Shown in pieces: positions 12,801-25,562 of a stretch of 64,000 nucleotides of DNA (positions are counted from its first letter, which is position 1; the number at the start of each line of letters is the position of its first letter). The notes below the pieces were generated by a model. That model made no database searches. It had not been told where the DNA came from and worked only from the letters and a program-made list of their open reading frames with translations. The position numbers and the translations under genes were made by a program. The DNA comes from Diprion similis (taxonomy: Eukaryota > Arthropoda > Insecta > Hymenoptera > Diprionidae): the NCBI RefSeq assembly GCF_021155765.1, contig NC_060113.1, positions 3,387,001 to 3,451,000 of the forward strand, given 5' to 3'.

Positions 12801-15800
12801 TTGTAGACGGTTGAACAGTGGAAGGGATGTAACAGTGCCAGATCCGTTCCGATATGAATTGGAAGGGGCGGTCGGCAGCATAATAATATAATAATATACT
12901 GGGTCAGGGATCTTAGCTTTGCTCGAGGGACATCGCCGCGGGGCATCCCCCATCCCTCCTTGGAGCCAACTTCAACAGAGATCCTTAGCCGCGGTATAAA
13001 AACTTGGGTAGAGTACAATTATAAGATCAGAGATATTTCCACGCAAAACCAAATAGAATCACGAGGGTGTTCGATGAATTAGGTACTAGAAAACTACGCG
13101 GATAGCTTTTCTTTTCGAGCAAGGCTTATATTCATATGTATAAGGAAATGTCAACGGAGAACCACTACATGCAAAGTGTATGTATAACACATGCGTAAGT
13201 GGCAAATATTGTCATTTGGTTGTATTCCAGTCACAGGCTGCAAGTTTGAAAGTTAATCGCTCGTTTGTCATGTATACATATATGTCGTATTCACTCTGTC
13301 AAGTATATGTATAGATACAGATCTTTCATTGCCAAAATAATGAAGCAATTTTCGTTACGTGTATTAGAAAAAACTTGAGCGCAAGGACCTAAAACAGACG
13401 AAAACTTCGGCCCACTTATGACGCGCAGAAACAACAATCCGCTATTTGAAATTATAATATGAACTAATCGCCGCGCTCGACATATGTAGGTCGACCAGCC
13501 GACGTAAGTACGCACATACATACATGCATGCGAGTATATCAAGAGCGAGTTATACAATTTGTTGCCTATTATTACGTGGTTCGACCAAAAAGCGTTCGTG
13601 ATAATTTAGTTTTGTCATCCAACTTTTTTTCCACACAGAACGGTAGATCAGGATATGACACAAATCCTTTCAGAGCTACGTTGGTTTATTTTGTATTTTA
13701 TATAAATGGGATTTTTTATTTTTCTACTTTGTCTTATATATTTTCAATTATCATCTATTATTGCTACGTTCATTTCTAGCTACACTTGATTTATGTAAAT
13801 TCGAATGAATCAACTTATGGTGACACGAAACGCTGTATGTTTTCTTTTCCCTCTTTTTTTTATGATTGTTAATTTATGTATAATAATTAGTTCAACTCAT
13901 TAGATGAATAATTATTACTTTACCAAGTAATTTGTAACATTATCTATGTCTAATCGATATAATGACGTTTCTATTCAACTAATAATTAAAATTTTACGAA
14001 ATATACATAAAATATAAAGTATAATCGAAATCAGTACACTAAAGAAAATTTCATTGAGCAGTCGGCTGGACGGATGGATAATATATATGTGTATGACGAT
14101 ACGCGTTCAATGAAAACCCAACCGATTTCAGGTATATGGTAGTTTTAATACATTTATTCTTAGATATCCATATTTATACACAGTAGTAGCTATTATTAAT
14201 AATTATAGTATGTAGTTAGCAGTAGTGGCGCAATGCATTTTGCATTTTCGATCATCATATCCAGTTTAATGTTTGAGAAAAATACAAAAATTATCAAGGT
14301 ATAATAATTATTATGAGAACGAACGACGCTTTTTACTCTTGCCTCTTCTTGTCATATCAATTTTTTCCCGTCTCTTAGTCGTGTGTTTTTTTTTTCAAAT
14401 TTGAACTTCTCATCATAGATATTTAAAAAAAAAAATTTTTGTTTTTTTTTCTCGCTTTTCTCGTACGTTTAGACTTAATATACTTCGTCCTAAGATCATC
14501 GTCATCATCATATTTATATGCGACGAATGCAAAATAAACTTAAATATCCTAAAATCAAAATATAAGGTGTGTCTGTCATCTTCTCGGGTATTTTAGTACA
14601 CGGTTTATATGCGATCCCCAGCGATTTCTTCAACTGCTTCTCTCTACCTTCCTACCGCACGCTAACCTATCGTTCTTTCTCGCTCTGCGCGTGTGTTTCA
14701 TATGTATAGGTACAGGTATCCAAGTACATGTTTATTTTCTTATCTGCCGTACTTGCAGCCTGCATTGTATATATTTATGTATGTATACATGAATACGAAT
14801 GAAAAATTACTTACAATGATTTTTTATTTACTTTATATCAATGATGTTTCGTTACTTTGAATCATTAGATATATGTATATTTTATTTTTATTATTTGTAA
14901 ACGTTGAACATCGTTTGAAGCGAATTTTCGTGCATAGATTTGCAATTTAAGATGGGACCAAAAAAACTGGGAAATAATTTGAAAAAAAAAAAAAAAAAAA
15001 TTAATCAATACACCCAATCGACATTACGCGCGTACGTCCGAATTTTGTAGCACCCATGATAGATTTTCAGTCTATGTATATTTATAGATGTGTAGTGTTA
15101 AAATTATTTCTTTTATCCCTGTCTCAGAAAGAAATGACATTTCTTCTGATCGATTGTAGATAAAGATTAACATTTATGATTCTATAAACAGAAAAAAAAA
15201 AAAGAAAATAGAAAAGAAAAGTAATGTTTTTAGAATTTCAGAAACTACAGTATGTATTGCAATAGTACAAGATGATTTTTATTCAACTATCGTACAACGA
15301 TGCTAAGATTAAATAAAACGTTCATTCGTCCGTTTCAAAGCTAGTTATATACGCTCCATGATGAAAAAAAAGAGAAAACTTAATGGTTCAATCAACGGAA
15401 AAATACGCTGTGATCTGATCTAGAACCGTTAAAGAATTTAAGTGCGTATGAAAAAAAAGAATGGCAACACTTTTTCAATCTGATAAACAAACGTGGTTCG
15501 TAATGTTTGTCAATGAATGGACATCCCTTAGACTATGATCATATTCAATTACATACATATACAGTGGCATTTGTATAGCAATAAGAATCCTATGCTGTAA
15601 TGCCTATGTACGTATGTATGTATGTATGTACATAACTATTTATTACCCAACAGATCTACGAGATATGTCCCTTATTTGTGCATGAGTTTGATGGTTCATT
15701 TTATTAATTTTTTCTCATTTTTGCTAGGGTAAAAGTCTAAATGTTTGGTCAAGTGACTCGAGATGAAGGGACCGATAATGAATACAGTAGACCAGCTGTG

Positions 15801-17286
15801 TCGTAGATTCAGTAGAACTTAAATGTAAGAACGGAAAAAAAATTGAATAAAATACATAATAAGATGTGATTCTTTGTTTAAATTAAATATGTTCATGTAA
15901 AGAAATTATGTAGAAATCTGTTGTTTCGGCAAAATAAATGTTCACCATTCCCTACTATTTTATATCTTCAATTTTTTTCTCGTGATTAAATACACACAAT
16001 GATAATCTACAGTAACAATACCTTATTAGCCATTTTACTCAGAGACCATATTTGGCTACTGCGTTTTAAAAGCACTTTAACCAGACGGATTAACAGCCAA
16101 TTGGAATTATCCAGATAATTTGAGAAATTCGAAGAACCAGCTAACTTCAAAGTAGCTCTACTTTTGTTTGCAGCGTAATGCTGGTACAAATGAAAAGTAA
16201 TTATGAAGAACGTTGCACTAAGAACGACGCAAATAATAATTTTATGTAATATCCGAAAAGTATACTTCGAATACCGATGATTAAATGAATAATTAACGGG
16301 AAAATAAAACTGACGGTAGGGGTTAAATTGTGAAATCTTAGGAAAAATTATATTTGTGAACATTTCATTCATTTCATTGGGTGCATCAAGTTAGAGAATT
16401 TAGCCAAGTCCTGGCTTGACGATTGCTTAAGAATGCGAGTTAACGGTTAAGACAGTGAAGGGCGTACGTCAGTTTAAATGATTTTATATTATGACCTTTG
16501 GCTTCAAATGCAAAACATTGCCAATTGCACTAATTTATGAAGTCGGATATTTTTGTTGAATTAGTATTTTAAAAATGTGTTTCTCATTTCGTCAAAAGTT
16601 ATTTAAAACCCACCGAACCAAATTCATGTTGTAAATTACATAAGATCTTTGACTTTATAAGTGAGACCTTCACAACCGTGTACAAGGATGTTGGGTTGAG
16701 CTTATCCGGAATTCTAACAAACCGTAAGGGGCAGTGACCCTGTCATTGCCATTTAGTGACTCGTTGAAATATCGTGAGGTGCCGTAACGCCGAATGGAAG
16801 AACTAAACAATTGTCCTGATATATACATATATACCATATATATATATATACATATATATCATACTAATATTGTGAGTTATCGTTATGTTTGTTTTATCGA
16901 TCCTTAGTATCATTCGTAACATGTTTTACAGACGGTAATCTCTAATAATATTTATACAGCTTATGTCTTATAAAATCTTTATATATATTCAAGTTCACTT
17001 CAAGGAAAGAGAAGTATATTATTTTATTCACCTACTATCTCCCTGTCTCTCTTCGGTAGCGTTTATAATATTAAGTGAAAAATTGTGTACTCATGTTAAA
17101 ATTTGTATACATACATATATAAACATTTCCTAATTACCGATATGAAAAAAGCATGGGGATTTGTAGAAAACAAGCTGTGATTTTTAGGACTTTTATCATT
17201 TTCTTTCCAATTTACTTTTACTTAAATTGATTATTTACTTAGTTAGAAATGCAGTTTGTATTTATAATATTTAAGTGAATACAACG

Positions 17287-17405
17287 TGTGTGTATGTGTG
17301 TTTATATATATATATACATATACATATATATGTATGTATATATATATATATATATACGTATATATACATATGCATATACATATATATATATGTGTATATA
17401 TATAT
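17287..17405. repeat. Compound TG/TA microsatellite
   Basis: About 119 bp made of TG then TA dinucleotides with interspersed CATA and GTATG units. Confidence 0.9.
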
Positions 17406-17646
17406 TTTTATTTTTTTTTCAACAGACGTACGAATTTTTGATCTTCACTAGGTTTATATGATAATATATCTCAGCGTACCTGAAATGTTCAAACACGGTT
17501 TCTTGATTTTAGGACGTTTCATAGCCTACAGCACTTGATATATATTTATACATCTTACTTTGTAATTATGTATAAAAAAATTCGTCTATAAATTAACTCT
17601 CACTAATGAGACAAAACGAATTGTCTAATTCTTCCATTCCTTGGAA

Positions 17647-17648
<2 letters not shown>

Positions 17649-17678
<30 letters not shown>
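17649..17678. repeat. Poly-T tract (T30)
   Basis: Uninterrupted run of 30 T on the + strand, read as poly-A in the sense of lingerer, about 220 bp after its stop codon. It could be a genomic A-run inside the 3' UTR that causes internal priming in cDNA work. Confidence 0.85.
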
Positions 17679-17681
<3 letters not shown>

Positions 17682-17897
17682 CCCCCAATTCATATAATTC
17701 GTTCCGAGTTTTTATTTTCAAATCGTCTTATTATAATCCAGTTATTTAATCGTCTATATCCTGTATATATAAAATCTGGTCTAGACCTGGTTTTTTTCTT
17801 CCTTTCATGTAGATCGTTAAAGCTTATCTAAATCTGTGTCGACGTGAATTGAACAATCTTTTCTTTTTTACGCTAACTGTATTATGTCTGATTAAGG

Positions 17898-20800
17898 TTA
17901 GTTACCACCAGCCCAGTAGCTTGGACTGTAACCTCCTGGTTTAGCTTGAGCCTTGTTCTGGGAACTTGCATTTGAACGCTGTCCCGTGGTGCTGCCGCTA
18001 TCTTGATGTAAGGGCTGATGCAGCTGATGCGGCATTGTGGGAATAAACAAATGCGGGGCTCCGTAACCACCTGGTAAAGCAGCACTCTGACTTCCAGCTA
18101 ACCCAAATGGAGGGGGAGTGGCCGAATGGAACGTCTGTTTATCGTATGACTGAAAAAACAATCGACTTATTCTCCTGACACCCTGAAACAAGATGCGGTT
18201 GGTTCGTTGATTGTCTTTCAACGTAGACTTACATTGACCTTGTTCAGTGCGACGTGACTCTTCCCATACATCGTTGCACTGATCTCAGTGGCGGAAGATC
18301 CTCCGGAGTTGGTATTTCCAGTGGATGTCCCAGTCTTGCCAGTTTGTGTACCTGTGTAACCGCTGCTGGCACCTTTATACTCGCCAGCTGGTCCAGCGCT
18401 TGCCAATGCATCATAACTAGCACCACCACCGTAACCAGAACCGTAACTACCTGGTTTTGCACTATATGCGCCGCTATTGGTGCCTGCATTTCCAGCTGCA
18501 GCAATCTGCTATAACCGAGTAAAATCGCATGTTAAAAATGCACAAAACGGTAGTCTATCAGAGGTAATTAGGTAATTACAACACAAGAAGGATAAAGAAA
18601 AAACCCATACAATACGAGTTCGCAATACTCACTGGGTAAATGGCTGGCGTTCCATACTGAAAACTTCCAGGCATCATACCACCACCATATGCAAAATATG
18701 CGTATCCAGGTGGTAACGTTGGGTTCATCATCGGTTGCTGATGCTGCGTAGCAGTCTTGAAATGTAAATATTCAAATTTAATACCAGAAGAGTGGAGAAG
18801 TAAATACATAATTCGGTTAGGGTATGAAGAAAACGTACCTGTTGAGACATAGTTGAGGGAACTGGCGACGCGTTGCTATCATTTCTAGCAAACCTGGCAT
18901 CGCTAATACTGGTATAGGCCCCTTGTACACCCTGAACACCCTGAACTCCTTGGACGCCGGTCAACGCATCCCCGCGTCCTCCTCCGAGACTCGTTGCTGG
19001 GCCAGTCGTCTGATAGCCCAGAGCCGCGTCATAGTAACCAGTAGTGGACTGCACGTTAGTCAGGGAGGCCAAACACAAAACTACATGCATACACTGTGTA
19101 CTCCAGATACGAGGAGACTAACTAAAACTAGGGTTTATGCCAACTAAATTAGGACCAATGATGACGTCTAGCCGTCTTTCTACTAATAATCTGGGCTCTA
19201 CTGGATGGATGAATACTATTTGAAAATTGAGCCATGCCATGATTCCGCCAAAGAATAGGGTTGATAGATTGGCTTTGCATCAAAGAATTAATCATAGGCA
19301 TAAGAATTGAACACTGGAATGAAATAAATAATTAACGAATCAATCGCCAGGCAGTGGTATAAAATGAAATGAAATGAAATGATATGAAACATATTGGCTT
19401 GAAGTCAATGTGGAAAAAGGTTGCTTCTTAAACTGTACAAAACTGTAAAATTTAGGAATAAAAAATATTCATGTAGATTTATTTTAAAACTGATGGTTCA
19501 CTTAGATATACGAAGATCAGATTACTAGAAAAAAGATTCACAACTTAAGCATAGCAGTTCTACAAGATGACAATATTGATCAAATTAATGGGCAATGGAA
19601 TGTAGAAAAAAAATCCCATCTACTATCGATTACTTATTTTTTTCACCTAACTCAGCGTAGTGTGAACTTGAATCAACATGTTTATACCAATCATACGGTG
19701 TCATTTATTGGTTGCCGGATACCTTACCCTTGAACCAGAGAGGCTTGCTTATGTGGGCCTCAGGTAAGGTTGGCTGTGTAAGTTGCATTTATGTTCAGCA
19801 ACCGATAAAGGACCCCGCATATTGATGATACAGGTTTTCAATTCACTCTTTATAACACTGCAGGTTCAAAATTAGATATTTGGTTATTATTACTCAAGGC
19901 AGCCCCCAGAAACTAGAATAATAAACTTCCTGGTGCCACATTAAGATATATACCAAATAATTTTTACCAAATAAAAATAAGAGCGAGCAACTACCAAGCA
20001 CCAAGTTAATAGTAACTATTGTCATTCTTCAATAATTTGAATAAGTATAATCATTATCCTTGATGTATCTAATATTGAATAAAACTTCAGTTCTCAATCG
20101 AAAGCATTAAATATAAAAATTATAACATTCAGCAATTGCAACATTACAAGTGCTGGTTCTTGTCCTTCTGGCACATCTCTAAAGTAAATATAGTTGCAAG
20201 TTTTATCAGTCAATCATTCGTATTAAGGGGTTTTGAGCACGAAGCATATTTTACTGTTTTTACTTTACACACTTTGAGTGAAAGTACGACATGACAAGCG
20301 TGTTGTAAATCCTTGTATTATTTATAAACTGTCTAGCACTATTCCAAAATGAATAAGTATCGCAGACCAACATAATTCCTTTTCCAAATGATCGTGGATT
20401 ACCGAACGTTTCGATACTCGACGACAGGACAGTGATATTTAAATGACAGAAACTTTATTCTGCACAAATTATATACTTCCTAACATTTCTATGTATTTTT
20501 GCACGTAAAATGCTCAAACTTGTAGTTTAACATGCACGATGACTGAAGTATTTCCAATATGTTGGAATGTGAATCATAAGATTCTATATTACATTAATGT
20601 ATGTCACTAATTTATCCAACGTTTAGGATAGGTATTATTCTCTAACTTCATAGTGTTGATGCTGTACTCAAAACTCCGTAAAGTATTTAGATAAGTTACT
20701 ATAAGAAATAATCAGATCAAGCAAATCGAAAATACACTATTTCAAGTTTCGAAACTCGAAGTCAAGGATCACAGTCTTGCATAGACATCGTGAAAATAAA

Positions 20801-23800
20801 TACACATCTAATCGCTTGTAGATGTAGATGAACTATTTGAAATATGTAAAAACCATTAACAAGCGTGTCAAAATGGTATGGATATAGAAATGACAATATT
20901 GGGACAGGTTGAGCACTTAGATAAATAGAGAAAAAGTACAATTTCCCTGTATACTAAAAAAAGGTAGAAATTTGCATTTGCACTGACCATATGTGGTATT
21001 CTCTGCTGCATCAGCTGCAAATCTTCGTAGCTGTACATTGGCTGTTGGAACGCTGCATACGGAACACCTTGTCCCATGATATACTGATGACTGAGAATTG
21101 GTGCCATGCTTCCAGCAGCACTACCACCTGTCATACTGCCAGCCCCACTGCCACTGCCAGTCACGACTCCACTCGACGTGCTCTTTGGTACAGCTGTCAC
21201 AAAATTACATTCGATTTCGCATTATTAGAATACTAAAATCTTACTCGAGGTCTGAACCAATTTTCGAAAGTCGGGCGTGGTAAAGTTACCGTTTGAACTG
21301 GTTGCTTTTGCTTGCGAACTATTTGCTGTAGTCGGAAGACCCAAAGCTGGCGCACTTGTCGTGGCAAGTGAATTACTGGACGTTGTCGCACTGCCATCGT
21401 ATTGCGAATCCTTATTTGTACCACTATTGAGTTTGTGATTGTGAGTCCCAGTCTGTGGTTGGCTACCATAACTGCTATACGCACTGGCGTAAACCTATAA
21501 ACAGTAAGAACAGAGGTAAAAGTAAACTTGCGCAGAGGCATGTTTCAAACATTTTCAAATTTAAGAAATTCTTCGAACTATACCAATAACTAAATCGTAA
21601 TTTATGAGCATTAGTTGTCACGGATTCATTACAATGAAATAAAAGTAAAATGAATCGTGCTTGCAATTGAGTGAAGTAACATTTTAGATGTTTCAACGCC
21701 AATTACCGATTGCGTTGCACTTTGATAGCCGCTAGACGCTTGAGTAATTGGTGAAGTAAAGTTAGCTCCAGAATTCTGATAAGCCTGTGGGGTAGATTGG
21801 AATGAAGAGGAGCCTTGATAACCAGTTGCTTGGTAACCCGAGTTGCTGTTAGCCGCAGTATTAGTGGCTACAGATTGCGGCTGATACTGAGACGTTGTTG
21901 CAGGTACATAACCACTTGCTGGCTGAAATACCTAAAATTAACATAGAAAAAAAAAAACATCTTTACATTACTAGGCACACCTGGAAAAATATTCCGACAG
22001 TTGAATGCAGGAATGTGAATTAAAATGAAAAAAAACTCAACAAATTCCAAATTCACAGCAATGAAACCACTCTAGTTCTACACTAGTATTAATATAGTTA
22101 CCTGATTAGTCGTATTTTGGCTATAGGTTGATGCTGCAGACGCGACAGCAGCTGGGGAAGTTTGATTGAAAGTGGAGGCATTATTTTGGGAATAAGAGGA
22201 TGACGTGTTGTAACCAGAGACCTGGGTGACTGCTGCGGTAGCTGAGTAACTGCTACTGTTACTAGCAGATTGTGCAGGGAATGATGATTGGGTCGATTGC
22301 GTACTAGTTGAGTATGCATTGTAGCTGTTTGGTGTCGCATTGGATGGCTGATAAGCTGTCTTCTGTGATTGATAGGCGGCAGTTGTTCCATATCCAGGTG
22401 TGTTCCCTGGAGATACCTGGGAGGAGAAGTCCTGCTTGGTAATATCCAGAGAAGGAGCACTATTGCCACTACGAGCGACAAAACCGCTTTGCGAACTTAG
22501 AGAGTGGTCACTAGACACTGGCAAGCTATCATTGCTTGACAACTGAAATCAGGGACAGGGAAACAAGGTTACAACAGGTCACAGGGAAGTTATCAAAGCA
22601 GCAAATTAGCTTTCTCTCTTTTGCTCAGGATGCATGCGCAATACATATAAATCTGACATGGTTAATGAGAAAAAACATACATTAAACTGTTCGTGACATC
22701 TATGCACTCACCATTTGCGATGTAGCGTTATACTGATTAGTATTTGTCTGGCTGGTCTCAATATCCAGAGTGTTTGAAGCGTTTGTAGGATTGGTGACAT
22801 TTGTCAATGGAGTAACGTCTATCCCAGGTGTAGCTGAATTTGCCGCACTGTATTTCTCGGTCGCAGAGCCATCCAAAGATCCGGCATCAGTGCCAAATTC
22901 CAATGCTCCAAACTGAACGTCGAGAAATCCAATACCACTGTTCACAGCATCGCCAGGCATTTCAACCGCGCTTGACGGGATCTTTGAAGGAGGGGGTACT
23001 CGAGGTCGCTGCTTTGGTTGCCTCTGGGGCTGAAAAGCAGATACAAATTGATCAAGAATCTATAAATATGCGCAAATAAGTTTTTCGATTGTTCATAGAA
23101 ATGCGACGTTGTCAATTACTGAATAGGTCATAAATTTTACCTGATTGTTCATCGTTGACGAGAACGCGCCTTGATTGGCTGCCTTCAAGTTTTCACTCGT
23201 TTGTTGAGTAAGCTGAGTGAAATACTGACTCTGGGCAGCTGTAAGAACTCCTCCGGTCGAGACGTGAGGTTGTTGAGGTAATTGCATCGTTGGCATATTC
23301 AACATCGACTGTGTCTGCTGCTGTTGCTGAGAGACCATGGATTGTTGCTGCTGCTGTAACTGCTGTTGATGTTGCTGCATGGAAGTATCTGACAACTTGG
23401 GCAGTTCCTAATTAAAAGTTCCCATTAACGAATTAAACCTACAGCAGCGGATTCTAGATTAAAATATAGTTTCCTGAGGTTTGTGTCCCTTACATCTTGT
23501 TGCAATGGAGATAGTTTAACAGTTTGAGCCGACTGTAGGGGTTGAACTTCTTGGTGCTTTGGATCTTCTGCGCCAGGTGTAGGTTCAGGCAAACCGCCAC
23601 TCGGAGTAAAAACTTTAGTGTCTGCTAGAGAGCCAGTATATTCTTCGTTATCCCAATCCTCAGTGGGTTCGAGATTATTCCAAGCATCTATGTGCATGAA
23701 AGCTTATTCTTACTACACAGTGTTCAGCCGAGGTGACGTGAAAAATTTCAAATATTACTACTCAATGCTAAGCACATAGTTTTCCAAGTTACATTATTTG

Positions 23801-25495
23801 ATAATCACTTATAGATGATGGAAGTTTATAAAATGTTTTAATTAAATGATAGTGATACTTCATTTTGTTTCAATGAGTAAAAATCATTTGAAAAAATTTG
23901 ACTAGTTTTCAAGAAAAATGTAAAATCCAGGATATTTTTGAGAGACTATTCGACGAAGTAATAAATTCAAGAATATACCTGGAACTTGAAGGAATGTTGA
24001 ACACTGATAAGATAAAAGTTTTCTTATGCTTGATTGAGGTTTCATCAATTGATATTCAAACTGCTAAATATATAAAGGTTAAATAAAGTCTTACCCATCT
24101 TGGGCTCCTGAACTGTCTGTTGCTGTTCTTCACTGCCAGTCCAAGTGTCAATGGGACGACTAAAGCTGTGCCCCGGTGCACCTGAGCCATTATCACCTCG
24201 ATTGGCAAAAGTACGGGGTCCAAGACCCCTACCACCTCCTCGACCACCACGTCCTGACCGACCAGGTGCGCCTCTGCCGCGTCTGTTTCCGCTGTACCCA
24301 CCCTCACGGCTACTATCTTCCATGTTTCGTTCATTCTCTTTGTTCTCTCGTCCACGCCCTATGACAAGCAACAAAATCGTTGATGATTAAACAATCTAAT
24401 GGTATTATCATCCATCAATTTATACTAATGAGTAATTCTTACAGCCACGATTGTCATGGTTTGCTCCGCGTCCTCGCAAACGTGGAGGCCCACCGCCTCG
24501 TTGGTTACGTCTCTCTTCCCAATCTCCACCGTCGTCCTGGCCACCTGATTGATCAGCATTCTGCTTTGAGCCTCCCGGTTGACGGGTCTTCTTCTTTTTC
24601 ACTTCCCATTCCTGCGTGACACCCTCAAGCAGATTATTGACAGCACGATCCAAATCACCGTCACAATCATGCAGAGCTAGCACCACTTCGTCCTCGGAAC
24701 GGCGTGTCATATCCATCACTTGCTTTATGCGCTCTTTTAGTGTCGGATCCTCCCCGCCAGCCATCCGAGTGTCAATGATTTGTGCGTGTCGCATCTGGTC
24801 CGTATTAGGCTGCACCAACAGAAAAAAAAAACACGCCATTTCAGAACTGGATTAATTAGATGATTTTTAACATCACTGTGCGCACTTAATACATAAAAGA
24901 GTAGTTGACGCTGTTACTAGCGATTTGATCAATTCATCCTGTGCAACAAGCGGTAAACTTTACAGGAGATAAGTACTGTGGTTAACAATAAAAAAAAAAA
25001 TTCCGGAGAACATATTCGCCAAAAGTTATATTATAATTATAACTCATCTATAGACATGTGCATATCAGGCATCGATCTATGATTATGTACCTGAAATCCC
25101 GATCTATTAGGTTTGTGTCGAAAACTCAAGTCACTGCTAACCCTACGATTCAGCAATTAATTGTTGAAGAGTAAATGTTACCTGGATAACTATTTAACAT
25201 TATGAAATGGTGAAAATATGGTTGAAAGTTGCATTGATCTATATTATAGCTGTGTATTACTCAAACTCTTTTCAATCGATTATAATAAAAATAAAGTAAT
25301 TATTAATTACAGCTTTTCCTATTGTTTCATGAGAAAGTATATGATATTTGTGCCATCTACCTGTGCTTTGTCGTGTTTGGCTGTGTCTGTGGACTTGGAG
25401 TGATGATGGTCAGACTTGCTGTGTTGCTGTGATGACTTGTTCTTATTGGCGCCTCTCCCTCCGGAGGGCACCGACGATTTGTTGCTTGAACTCAT
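17898..25495 (-). CDS. lig: Protein lingerer (UBAP2/UBAP2L family)
   Basis: Cytoplasmic RNA-associated protein; fly lingerer acts with FMR1, Caprin and Rasputin in growth control and courtship, and vertebrate UBAP2L nucleates stress granules. Fourteen coding exons: 25361-25495, 24443-24809, 24095-24358, 23494-23687, 23141-23407, 22712-23029, 22102-22542, 21707-21922, 21245-21494, 20988-21193, 18839-19048, 18633-18755, 18233-18508, 17898-18149. Phases agree at every junction and sum to 1172 residues. A UBA domain lies at about 70-108 ([25 protein letters not shown]). RGG-rich segments follow to about 255, then a Gln-rich stretch at about 331-360, the family motif [15 protein letters not shown] near 422-436, and a long low-complexity Ser/Gly/Tyr/Gln tail ending [11 protein letters not shown] start at the ATG at 25495; the reading frame opens just upstream, after a splice acceptor. 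Some exons may be alternatively spliced. Confidence 0.93.
18920..18958 (-). repeat. GVQ tandem repeat in lingerer exon 11
   Basis: Four consecutive GVQ units encoded by near-identical 9-bp copies inside lingerer coding exon 18839-19048. Likely slippage-derived and length-variable. Confidence 0.85.
19049..20987 (-). other. Intron 10 of lingerer (largest)
   Basis: About 1.94 kb, bounded by the ATG|gtcagt donor and an acgtgcag acceptor. It contains a short (GAAAT)n run near 19362-19381 and no ORF of note. No nested gene or transposon end was recognised. Confidence 0.7.
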
Positions 25496-25562
25496 TGCCA
25501 ACTAAAACCTCGTTCACCTATGTCACTCACCTATCACACTATGTACAGTCACTATTTACAAT
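25496..25562 (-). other. 5' UTR part of lingerer start exon, with acceptor
   Basis: A clear acceptor (ggtttcag) lies 67 nt upstream of the lingerer ATG. Lingerer therefore has at least one non-coding upstream exon, and its promoter lies further right, probably in 25.6-28 kb. Confidence 0.6.

Larger units (their letters stand above)
4644..13800. other. Long gene-poor interval left of the lingerer 3' region
   Basis: I find no gene that I can defend in these 9 kb. Short ORFs occur on both strands but lack splice-compatible neighbours and family features. Contents seen: an A21 run at 5030-5050; a GC-richer patch at about 5200-5650 that may be the LARP6 promoter; an (AT)n tract at 6771-6809; a T-run near 10809-10824. 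The interval could hold lncRNA exons, which I cannot recognise from sequence alone. Confidence 0.5.
13801..17897 (-). other. AT-rich interval, probable long lingerer 3' UTR
   Basis: This stretch lies directly after the lingerer stop on the same strand. It is rich in A/T homopolymers and in reverse-strand AATAAA-like signals, and it has no ORF of note apart from a 121-codon frame at 16007-16372 without family features. A long 3' UTR is the simplest reading; its end cannot be fixed from sequence. It contains the (TA)n block at 17287-17405 and a T30 run at 17649-17678. Confidence 0.4.

Noticed and set aside
16007-16372. 121-codon minus-strand frame
   Set aside because: Hydrophobic stretches come from T-rich DNA in the presumed lingerer 3' UTR; no start context or conserved motif.
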